From contig NZ_JAFCJT010000005.1 in the NCBI RefSeq assembly GCF_018130785.1, forward strand, positions 62,001-126,000: a stretch of DNA of 64,000 bases, read 5' to 3'. The notes under the pieces were generated by a model. It saw only the letters and a list, made by a program, of their open reading frames with translations. It was not told the DNA's origin and did no database searches. Shown in pieces: positions 16,727 through 24,088 of this stretch (its first letter is position 1; the number at the start of each line of letters is the position of its first letter). The position numbers and the translations under genes are program-made. This DNA comes from Bradyrhizobium liaoningense. Its GTDB lineage: Bacteria; Pseudomonadota; Alphaproteobacteria; Rhizobiales; Xanthobacteraceae.

Positions 16727-17947
16727 CTACAGCGCCTCACCCTTCAGCAACCGCGGGATCTCACCGGTCAAACCGGCGGCCTGGCGGATGAAGAGGTTCT
16801 TCAGCGGCGGGGCGCGGTCGACGAGGCCGAGGCCGATGTCGCGCACCGTGCGCAGCAGCGTCGACTGGTTGGAGAACAGGAAGTTCAGCGAGTTGGTGGC
16901 AACGCCCATCGCCATGGTGTCGAAGCGTCGCCAGCGCTGGTAGCGTTCGAGCACGTCGGCGCCGCCGAGATCCATGCCGAGCCGCGCGGCATCGACAACG
17001 ACTTCGGCCAGTGCGGCGACATCCTTCAGCCCCATGTTGAGGCCCTGGCCCGCGATCGGGTGGATGACATGCGCGGAATCGCCGACCAGCGCGAGACGCT
17101 CGGCGATGAAGGAGCGCGCCACGAAATAGGACAGCGGGAACGCGCGCGGCTTGTCGAGCGCCTTGATCTCGCCGAGATGCAGGCCGAACCGGCGCTCGAG
17201 TTCGCCGTGGAACTCCTCGTCGCTCAACGCGATGATGCGCGCGGCTTCGCTGCGGCGCTCGGTCCACACCAGCGATGATCGTTTTCCGGAGAGCGGCAGG
17301 ATGGCGAAGGGACCCGCCGGCAGGAAGTGCTCCTCGGCGCGGCCGTCGTGATCGCGCTCATGGCCGACGGTGACGACGATGCCGGATTGATCGTACTCCC
17401 AGCCATGGGTGACGATGCCGGCGCGCTCGCGCAGCTTCGACCTCGCGCCATCGGCGGCGACCAGAAGGCTGGCCGCAATCACGCTGCCATCGCCGAGCGT
17501 CACGTCGACGCCTTCCGGGCGCGCGTCATAGGACGCGACCGTCGTGGCGCGGAGATCGATGCCCTCGGCCTCGGCCCGCACCACCAGCGCGTCGATCAGG
17601 CGGCGGTTCTCGACCATATGCGCGAAGGGCTCGCCGGGCGCGACATCGCCGGCGAAGTTCAGGAACACAGGACGGGTGGCATCCTCCAGCTTGGAATCGG
17701 TGACGACCATGTCGAGGATCGGCTGCGCCTCGCCTCTGACGTCGTCCCAGGCGCCGATCGCCTCGAACAGGCGGCGACAGGCGGCCACGATCGCAGTCGC
17801 GCGGGGGTCGCGGCTCGGACGTGTGCTGAGCGCCGGATCGGCGACGATGACGGGGATTTCGGGACCGAGCCCCTGGCGCAACGCCAGTGCCAGCGCCAGG
17901 CCCGCAAACGCGCCGCCGCCAATGACAATGCTACCCTGTACTGACAT
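16727..17947 (-). CDS. FAD-dependent ubiquinone-biosynthesis hydroxylase (UbiH/UbiF/Coq6 family)
   Basis: 406 residues. FAD-binding motifs in order: IVIGGGAFAGLALALALR (about 6-23, GxGxxG), the mid-sequence DGARSKLRERAGI (about 165-177), and GDSAHVIHPIAGQGLNMGL (about 285-303), which is the UbiH/Coq6 signature. It hydroxylates the aromatic ring of a ubiquinone precursor at the membrane using NADPH-derived electrons and O2. Which ring position it acts on cannot be told. ATG 17947 is preferred to a TTG two codons upstream. It is divergent from tesB. Confidence 0.9.
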   Translation of the reverse strand: MSVQGSIVIGGGAFAGLALALALRQGLGPEIPVIVADPALSTRPSRDPRATAIVAACRRLFEAIGAWDDVRGEAQPILDMVVTDSKLEDATRPVFLNFAGDVAPGEPFAHMVENRRLIDALVVRAEAEGIDLRATTVASYDARPEGVDVTLGDGSVIAASLLVAADGARSKLRERAGIVTHGWEYDQSGIVVTVGHERDHDGRAEEHFLPAGPFAILPLSGKRSSLVWTERRSEAARIIALSDEEFHGELERRFGLHLGEIKALDKPRAFPLSYFVARSFIAERLALVGDSAHVIHPIAGQGLNMGLKDVAALAEVVVDAARLGMDLGGADVLERYQRWRRFDTMAMGVATNSLNFLFSNQSTLLRTVRDIGLGLVDRAPPLKNLFIRQAAGLTGEIPRLLKGEAL

Positions 17948-18067
17948 ACCCAAAATCCCGGCTAACTCTTGGTCTTGCTAGCAGACTTGAGCTGGGCGAA
18001 ACAGTGCGGTGAAACAAGGGCGGAACCGCCCGACTGTGCCATTCCGGGGCGATGCGAAAGCACCATC

Positions 18068-18931
18068 ATGTCCAAAAGCCTGATCGACCTGATCTCGATC
18101 CTCGACCTCGAACAGCTCGAGGTGAATCTGTTCCGCGGCAACAGCCCGAAGACGAGCTGGCAGCGGGTGTTCGGCGGCCAGGTGATCGGGCAGGCGATGG
18201 TTGCGGCCTGTCGCACGGTCGAGGGCCGGCTGCCGCATTCGCTGCATTGCTATTTCATCCTGCCGGGCGATCCGCAGATTCCGATCATCTACCAGGTCGA
18301 GCGCCTGCGCGACGGCAAGAGCTATTCGACCCGCCGCGTCACCGCGATCCAGCACGGCAACGCAATCTTCTCGATCATGGTGTCGTTCCACACCGACGAG
18401 GAGAGCGCGTTCGATCATCAGGACAAGATGCCCGACGTGCCGCCGCCGGAAAAGCTGACCGCGGAGGAGGTGGCGAAGCAGCCGATGTTCAAGGAGATGC
18501 CGGAGTTCATCCGTCGCTACTACGAGTCCGATCGTCCGATCGAGCTGCGCCCGGTCGAGCTCAGCCGTTATTTCGGCGAGAAGATCGACGACGGCCGCAT
18601 TCACGTCTGGATCAGGACCGCGGCGAAATTGCCCGACGATCCGGCGCTGCACATGTGCGCGCTGGCCTATGCCTCGGACTTTTCGCTGCTGGATGCGATC
18701 ATGGCGCGCTACGGCCGCACGCTGTTCGACAAACGCATGATGCCGGCGAGCCTCGACCACGCGATGTGGTTTCACCGCCCCTTCCGAGCCGACGAATGGC
18801 TGCTTTACGCGCAGGATTCGCCGAACGCACGAGGTGGCCGCGGCTTGACCCGCGGCTCGATCTTCAAGCCCGACGGTACGCTGGTGGCCTCCGTCGCGCA
18901 GGAAGGCTCCGTGCGCGAGCGGAAGTCCTAG
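18068..18931 (+). CDS. tesB: acyl-CoA thioesterase II
   Basis: 287 residues, the length of E. coli TesB, with a double hotdog fold. The first half has FGGQVIGQAMVAA (about 38-50) and HSLHCYFILPGD; the second has ALAYASDFSLLDA and SLDHAMWFHRPFRADEWLLY, which carry the conserved Asp and the Asp/Thr/Gln triad region. It hydrolyses medium and long acyl-CoAs. ATG 18068 is taken because the homologous sequence starts there, although the frame is open for another 33 codons upstream. The Trm112-ubiH-tesB neighbourhood is common in Rhizobiales. Confidence 0.92.
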   Translation: MSKSLIDLISILDLEQLEVNLFRGNSPKTSWQRVFGGQVIGQAMVAACRTVEGRLPHSLHCYFILPGDPQIPIIYQVERLRDGKSYSTRRVTAIQHGNAIFSIMVSFHTDEESAFDHQDKMPDVPPPEKLTAEEVAKQPMFKEMPEFIRRYYESDRPIELRPVELSRYFGEKIDDGRIHVWIRTAAKLPDDPALHMCALAYASDFSLLDAIMARYGRTLFDKRMMPASLDHAMWFHRPFRADEWLLYAQDSPNARGGRGLTRGSIFKPDGTLVASVAQEGSVRERKS

Positions 18932-18968
18932 AGCCCGGGCGCGAGTTCGTCGCGCCTGGGATTTGCGA

Positions 18969-19874
18969 TCAAGCTCCGACCGACCCGCGCGGAGCGAGCT
19001 CGGTTTGCGATGCAAACCAGTTCATGATCCAGCGGTACACCCAAGGGATCGGGATGATGAAGCTGGACAGGATCGCGGCGACGATGCCGCGCCAGAGAAT
19101 GCCGAGACCGCTGCCCTTGAATACGATCTCACGCCGCGTGCCCTCGATGCTGCGGCAGAACCAGCGCATCTGAGCCGCGGCGACCCAGGCCCAGCCGATG
19201 ATCGTGATGACGGAGATCGCGAACAGCAGATTCCAGCCGACATAGGCCCAGACCGAGCCGGTGAAGCTCAAGCCCAGCGGCTGCCCGTTGGAAGCGAGGT
19301 TCGCGACCATCCATTTGATAAGGAGCCAGTAGAGAGCGATCTGCGCGATGAACAGCAGATTGCTGAGCAGCGCACTGCCGATGAAGCCGATCACGATCGC
19401 CAGAACGATGAATCCGAAGAACCAAGGCACCAGCGTCATCGCATTGCCGGTGAAGCTGAGATTGGGCCGCCCGGGCACCTTCACGCAGGACACGATCCAT
19501 TTCGTGTACCAGACGAACACCCACGGGATCGGGATGATGAAGCACATGCCGATCAGCATCACGATGCTGCGCCAGGTGAACTCGAGGATGCCGAAATCGA
19601 CCGCCAGCGCGCCTCCGCTGCCGCCGCCACCCGCGTAGCCGGCGCCAGCGTAACCACCGGAGCCCATCATCGGCGGACCGCCGGCCGGCATCATCGGGGG
19701 CGCACTGCCGCCGATCAGGCCGGGGATTTCGGCGGCCTTCTGCCAGCCGGCCATGCCCTCGGACCATACCAGCGTATCCGGGCGCACAATTCCCTGCGCG
19801 ATCAGGTCACGGAATTGCCCTTCCGGATAGGGCCCCTGCTGCTTGCCCTCGGATGCGTAGAACCAACTCGCCAT
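18969..19874 (-). CDS. GYF_2-domain membrane protein with duplicated membrane module
   Basis: 301 residues. Residues 3-52 form a GYF_2 domain (WFYASEGKQQGPYPEGQF then TLVWSEGMAGWQKA), a peptide-binding fold. A Gly/Pro/Met-rich linker follows (about 55-90). The remainder is six or so membrane segments with an internal duplication: WRSIVMLIGMCFIIPIPWV (about 101-119) and WRGIVAAILSSFIIPIPWV (about 264-282) share WR-x-IV and FIIPIPWV. Function is unknown; GYF_2 plus membrane regions are widespread but uncharacterised in alphaproteobacteria. It is convergent with tesB and followed upstream by a 250-bp spacer before glnK. Confidence 0.75.
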   Translation of the reverse strand: MASWFYASEGKQQGPYPEGQFRDLIAQGIVRPDTLVWSEGMAGWQKAAEIPGLIGGSAPPMMPAGGPPMMGSGGYAGAGYAGGGGSGGALAVDFGILEFTWRSIVMLIGMCFIIPIPWVFVWYTKWIVSCVKVPGRPNLSFTGNAMTLVPWFFGFIVLAIVIGFIGSALLSNLLFIAQIALYWLLIKWMVANLASNGQPLGLSFTGSVWAYVGWNLLFAISVITIIGWAWVAAAQMRWFCRSIEGTRREIVFKGSGLGILWRGIVAAILSSFIIPIPWVYRWIMNWFASQTELAPRGSVGA

Positions 19875-20074
19875 GAAACGTCCCCCTCAAACATACTTTT
19901 GTACCGGCCAAGAAGCTTAGGTTCACCGCTTCGGTTCACCGCATCCATGCCAAAAACGCATTGTGAAGGATGAACGGATGCCCTGTACAGAGGCGGCCGT
20001 TCACATGGCAAAACGTTTTTCCGCTTCAACCTGCAAGTTTTTTATGCCATCTGCCCGGAAAGATGCCAGATTGA

Positions 20075-20464
<390 letters not shown>

Positions 20465-20525
20465 CTTTTGTTTTGACGCGTTTTCCTGACGCGAACCGGT
20501 ATCCACTTCGCTCGAAAACGCTCTG
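20465..20525. repeat. palindromic repeat (family E) between glnK and amtB
   Basis: Inverted arms GCGTTTTC (20478-20485) and GAAAACGC (20514-20521) flank GACGCGAACCGGTATCCACT. This is a widespread bradyrhizobial intergenic palindrome type. It occupies the glnK-amtB spacer. Confidence 0.7.
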
Positions 20526-20594
20526 CTTCTTGTTCGATCGCAGCGGGCAACGACGCCACGGCTGCGACGCAATTTCCATGCTGGGGGAAATGAC

Positions 20595-21896
20595 ATGGCG
20601 GGATTGTTGCGCCGCGCAGCCGTTATGGCTGCGTCGGCCGGATTTATGTCGATCATTGCCGCGCCTGCCCATGCTGCGGGCTCCGAGATCAACACCGCCG
20701 ACACCGCCTGGATGATCGTCGCCACCGCGCTGGTGCTGATGATGACGATCCCCGGGCTCGCGCTGTTCTACTCCGGCATGGTGCGCAAGAAGAACGTGCT
20801 CGCGACCATGGCGCAGAGCCTTGCCGCGGTGACGATGATCTCCATTCTCTGGGTGGCGTTCGGCTATTCGCTCTGCTTCGTCGGCGACGGGCCGTGGATC
20901 GGCACGCTCGACCGCTGGTTCCTCGCGGGCATGACGATGGACAGCGTCAACCCGGCGGCGAAGACGATCCCGGAAGCGCTGTTCATGCTGTACCAGATGA
21001 CCTTTGCCATCATCACGGTGGCGCTGGTCGCGGGCTCGGTCGCCGACCGGATGCGATTCTCGGCCTATCTCGTGTTCTCGGTGGCCTGGTTCATCTTCGT
21101 CTACATTCCGCTGGCGCATTGGATGTGGGGCGGCGGCTTCCTCGCCAGCATGGGCGTGCTGGATTTCGCCGGCGGCCTCGTCGTGCATCTGTCGGCCGGT
21201 ACCGCCGGCCTCGTCGCCGCCAAGGTGATGGGGCGCCGCCACGGCTACGGCACTGAAAATCTCTCGCCGTTCGATCTGTCACTCGCGGTGATGGGCACCG
21301 GCCTGTTGTGGGTCGGCTGGTTCGGCTTCAACGGCGGCTCGGCGGGCGCGGCCAATTCGCGCGCGGTGCTGGCGATCATCGCGACCCATCTCGCCGCCTG
21401 CTCCGGCGCATTGACCTGGGGCGCGATCGAATGGTCGACCCGGCGCAAGCCGTCGGTGCTCGGCATGATCTCCGGCGCGGTCGCGGGCCTCGGCACCATC
21501 ACGCCGGCCTCGGGCTTCGTCGCGCCGTGGCATGGCATCGTGATCGGCATCGTCGCAGGCGCGGTTTGCTACTGGGCCTGCACCTGGCTGAAGCACCGTT
21601 TCAACTATGACGACTCCCTCGACGTGTTCGGCGTCCACGGCATCGGGGGCCTGACCGGCACGCTGCTGGCCGGCGTGTTCGCGACCAGCGCGATCGGCGG
21701 CACCGCCGGCCTGATCGAGGGCCATCCGCAGCAATTGCTGATCCAGCTTTACGGGGTCGCGGTCACCTTCGTCTGGGCGGCGGGCGTGAGCTTTATCCTG
21801 CTCAAGCTGGTCGCCCTGTTCGTGCCCTTGCGCGTATCCCGTGAGCACGAACTCGAAGGGCTCGATATCTCGCAGCACGGCGAAGCGCTGCAGTAA
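20595..21896 (+). CDS. amtB: ammonium transporter (first copy)
   Basis: 433 residues with a cleavable-type signal segment (about 1-28, ending APAHAA) and eleven membrane helices. Pore features are intact: the twin-His residues in DFAGGLVVHLSAG (about 195) and DVFGVHGIGG (about 345), and the Phe-gate region. The cytosolic tail ends SREHELEGLDISQHGEALQ. It conducts ammonium across the inner membrane and is gated by GlnK. ATG 20595 follows GGGGGA. A decayed copy of the 3' end of an amtB is found 1.5 kb downstream. Confidence 0.95.
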   Translation: MAGLLRRAAVMAASAGFMSIIAAPAHAAGSEINTADTAWMIVATALVLMMTIPGLALFYSGMVRKKNVLATMAQSLAAVTMISILWVAFGYSLCFVGDGPWIGTLDRWFLAGMTMDSVNPAAKTIPEALFMLYQMTFAIITVALVAGSVADRMRFSAYLVFSVAWFIFVYIPLAHWMWGGGFLASMGVLDFAGGLVVHLSAGTAGLVAAKVMGRRHGYGTENLSPFDLSLAVMGTGLLWVGWFGFNGGSAGAANSRAVLAIIATHLAACSGALTWGAIEWSTRRKPSVLGMISGAVAGLGTITPASGFVAPWHGIVIGIVAGAVCYWACTWLKHRFNYDDSLDVFGVHGIGGLTGTLLAGVFATSAIGGTAGLIEGHPQQLLIQLYGVAVTFVWAAGVSFILLKLVALFVPLRVSREHELEGLDISQHGEALQ

Positions 21897-21908
21897 TCGG
21901 GCTTGCGC

Positions 21909-21934
21909 AACACATAAGTACATGCTTATGTGTT
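21909..21934. promoter_or_regulatory. ArsR operator-like inverted repeat
   Basis: AACACATAAG and CTTATGTGTT are perfect 10-base inverted arms around TACATG. The repeat ends three bases before the arsR ATG, so a bound repressor would cover the promoter and translation start. It is AT-rich in a GC-rich setting. Confidence 0.75.
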
Positions 21935-21937
21935 GGC

Positions 21938-22252
21938 ATGATCGAAGCCGACATCTTCAAGGCGCTGGCCGACCCGACGCGCCGAAAGGTCTTTGAGAAA
22001 CTCGCTGGCGGAAGCCTGAATGCCAGCGCTTTGCGCGACGGTTTGGAGATCAGCCAGCCGGCGATGTCGCAGCATCTTTCGGTGCTGCGCGCGGCAGGCC
22101 TCGTGCGCGAACAGCGGCAGGGCCGCTTCGTGAATTACGAAGTCGACCCGGACGGAATCGTCGCCATCGGGGCATGGCTTGCGCGCTACCGTGCCTACTG
22201 GCCGAAGCGCATGGAAGCACTCGCCGATCTCCTCAAGGACATGGATCAATAA
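21938..22252 (+). CDS. ArsR-family winged-helix regulator
   Basis: 104 residues. The winged helix covers about 5-80: IFKALADPTRRKVFEKLAGG opens it and LEISQPAMSQHLSVLRAAGL is the recognition region. There is no CXC metal motif, so it probably does not sense arsenic-type metals; it belongs to the group paired with AHSA1/SRPBCC genes. It is followed after 12 bases by such a gene and preceded by a perfect inverted repeat. The operator leaves almost no room for a ribosome binding site, so the message may be leaderless or nearly so. Confidence 0.88.
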   Translation: MIEADIFKALADPTRRKVFEKLAGGSLNASALRDGLEISQPAMSQHLSVLRAAGLVREQRQGRFVNYEVDPDGIVAIGAWLARYRAYWPKRMEALADLLKDMDQ

Positions 22253-22264
22253 GGACTGGGATCA

Positions 22265-22621
22265 ATGAGCGACGCCGCGAAGCCTGATCGTCCCGACGAA
22301 GCCCTGGTACTTGAATATGATTTCGATGCGCCGCCGGCAAAGGTCTGGCGCGCCGTGACCATTCCGGCCTTGCGCGAGCGCTGGCTGCCGAACTCCGACC
22401 TTGCGGGGGCTGAGCCTGAATCAACGATCGCAGGCGAAGAGGTGCGCTACCGGCTTCGCGATTCAGAGCCGCCGTTTCGCGAGAGCCACGTCATCTTCCG
22501 GATCGAGCCGAACGAGGACGGCGGCACCCGCTTCCGCATCATCCAGCAAGCCTGCGAAGAGCAAACAAGGCTGCCGCAGCCCGCCAATAGCAATTGCCGC
22601 ATGATGCGCGCGGCGGCCTAA
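22265..22621 (+). CDS. SRPBCC/AHSA1-domain protein
   Basis: 118 residues. [20 protein letters not shown] (about 15-34) is the typical start of an AHSA1/START-like ligand-binding domain, followed by [19 protein letters not shown]. It is shorter than most family members (about 140-160), and the C-terminal helix is reduced to a hydrophilic end rich in Asn and Arg. Function is unknown; these proteins are commonly co-encoded with ArsR regulators. ATG 22265 has AAGGA upstream and the gene directly follows arsR. Confidence 0.78.
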   Translation: MSDAAKPDRPDEALVLEYDFDAPPAKVWRAVTIPALRERWLPNSDLAGAEPESTIAGEEVRYRLRDSEPPFRESHVIFRIEPNEDGGTRFRIIQQACEEQTRLPQPANSNCRMMRAAA

Positions 22622-22664
22622 CACCTCAACAAGACTTCGTCACCTGCAAACATGGAGGTCGCCA

Positions 22665-23267
22665 ATGCGCGACATGCTTCAGCTCGTCCCTATGGTTGTC
22701 GAACAATCCGCCCGCGGCGAGCGATCCTTCGACATCTATTCGCGGCTCCTGCGCGAACGCATCATCTTCCTCAACGGCGAGGTCAATGATGCGATGTCCG
22801 GACTGGTCTGCGCGCAATTGTTGTTCCTGGAGGCGGAGAATCCGAACAGGCCGATCAATCTCTACATCAACTCTTATGGTGGCGTGGTCACCTCAGGTCT
22901 CGCCATGTACGACACCATGCAGTTCATCAAGGCGCCGGTTCATACCCTGTGCATGGGCACCGCGCGCTCGATGGGCTCGTTCCTGCTGATGGCCGGCGAG
23001 CCAGGTCACCGCGCCGCGCTGCCCAATGCGAGCCTTCACGTCCATCAGCCGCTCGGCGGCTTCCAGGGCCAGGCGTCCGACATCCTGATCCATGCCAACG
23101 AAATGCAGGAAACCAAGCGGCGCATCACCCGGCTCTACGCGCAGCATTGCGGGCGCACCGAGGCGGAGGTGGAACGTACCCTGGACCGCGACCACTTCAT
23201 GACCGCGCAGCAAGGGGTCGAATGGGGATTGATCGACCGGGTCTTTGCGGAGCGCGAGGCCGCCTGA
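22665..23267 (+). CDS. clpP: ATP-dependent Clp protease proteolytic subunit (extra paralogue)
   Basis: 200 residues. The catalytic triad is present: Ser in GTARSMGSF (about 101), His in HVHQPLGG (about 126) and Asp in LDRDHFMTA (about 175). RIIFLNGEV, the strand that forms the tetradecamer, is also intact. ClpP is the chambered cytosolic protease that works with ClpA or ClpX. No tig, clpX or lon lies beside it, so this is probably a secondary copy rather than the housekeeping gene of the tig-clpP-clpX-lon cluster. It sits between an ArsR-AHSA1 pair and an amtB remnant. Confidence 0.9.
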   Translation: MRDMLQLVPMVVEQSARGERSFDIYSRLLRERIIFLNGEVNDAMSGLVCAQLLFLEAENPNRPINLYINSYGGVVTSGLAMYDTMQFIKAPVHTLCMGTARSMGSFLLMAGEPGHRAALPNASLHVHQPLGGFQGQASDILIHANEMQETKRRITRLYAQHCGRTEAEVERTLDRDHFMTAQQGVEWGLIDRVFAEREAA

Positions 23268-23309
23268 TGCGGCCAACGACGGCTTTGAGCCGGATACCCT
23301 CCCGGACTC

Positions 23310-23395
23310 CGACCTGCTCAGACTGATCGGCCGGTTGCGCGTATCCCATGAGCACGAGCGCGAAGGGTTCGGTATCTCGCAGCCCGGCGAGGCCC
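23310..23395 (+). pseudogene. remnant of an amtB 3' end
   Basis: Positions 23335-23390 match the end of the upstream amtB (21828-21883) at 50 of 56 bases by my alignment. In translation LRVSHEHEREGFGISQPGEA parallels LRVSREHELEGLDISQHGEA. Similarity extends upstream (LLRLIG versus LLKLVA) after a three-codon gap. No start, membrane segments or proper stop remain. It is most likely the decayed end of a third ammonium-transporter gene. Confidence 0.75.
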
Positions 23396-23592
23396 GTCGG
23401 CCTGCATCTTCCGTATCTCGATACCTTTGACCTGCCCGACACATGAGCAACATTGTGTCGGCGGCCTGTCGTGCATGCTTTTTGAGCAGGCGTGACCACG
23501 TTTTGAGCGCGACGTAATAGCGCACTGCACCGCGATACGCGTCAAACGCGAAAACACCCGTTTTCATAGTCCGTTAGGCAAGCCGCCCGATC

Positions 23593-23608
23593 TGGCACGG
23601 CATTTGAT
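23593..23608 (+). promoter_or_regulatory. sigma54-type promoter upstream of second glnK
   Basis: TGGCACG (23593-23599), four bases, then TTGAT (23604-23608) fits the -24/-12 consensus TGGCACG-N4-TTGCW except for A instead of C. It is about 105 bp before the glnK ATG at 23713, as expected for NtrC-controlled glnK-amtB. No full NtrC enhancer pair was recognised. Confidence 0.6.
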
Positions 23609-23712
23609 TCTAGGGGTGCTGGCTGTGCCCGCGTAGTGAACTTCTCCCTCGTGGCGAACCAGTCGAGAAACGCCCGGCCATGTCCGGACCGGGCCAAGCG
23701 GGGATAGGACCC

Positions 23713-24051
23713 ATGAAAATTGTTATGGCGATTATCAAGCCATTCAAGCTGGAAGAAGTCCGTGACGCCCTGACCGCCATCGGCGTTCACGGTCTCACGG
23801 TGACGGAAGTCAAGGGATATGGCCGCCAGAAAGGCCATACGGAAATCTATCGCGGTGCTGAATATGCCGTGAGCTTCCTGCCCAAGATCAAGATCGAGGT
23901 CGCTGTCGCCTCCGACCAGGTCGACAAGACCATCGACGCCATTACGTCCGCCGCGAAAACCGGACAGATCGGCGACGGCAAGATCTTCGTCATCAACCTC
24001 GACCATGCGGTTCGCATCCGCACCGGCGAGGCCGATGCCGCGGCCCTTTGA
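23713..24051 (+). CDS. glnK: PII nitrogen regulatory protein (second copy)
   Basis: 112 residues, with T-loop [16 protein letters not shown] and Tyr51, and C-terminal GDGKIFVINLDHAVRIRTGE. It is very similar to the copy at 20126, with conservative changes such as the ATP-site region SAAKTGQIGDG. The start is the ATG at 23713 after GGATAGGACCC. The amtB gene follows after 37 bases, so the two are co-transcribed, probably from the sigma54-type promoter at 23593. It should gate that transporter and take part in nitrogen signalling. Confidence 0.95.
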   Translation: MKIVMAIIKPFKLEEVRDALTAIGVHGLTVTEVKGYGRQKGHTEIYRGAEYAVSFLPKIKIEVAVASDQVDKTIDAITSAAKTGQIGDGKIFVINLDHAVRIRTGEADAAAL

Positions 24052-24088
24052 TTTCGCGCTCAACCTTTACCAATCAGGAGTGAATAAA

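Noticed and set aside
20000..20025. sigma54 promoter ahead of the first glnK
   Set aside because: TGGCAAAACGT has a partial -24 element only; the bases 12 further on are TT instead of GC.
22265..22621. truncated or frameshifted AHSA1 gene
   Set aside because: The protein is short, but the frame is intact from a good start to a stop and neighbours are in order; I found no sign of continuation in another frame.
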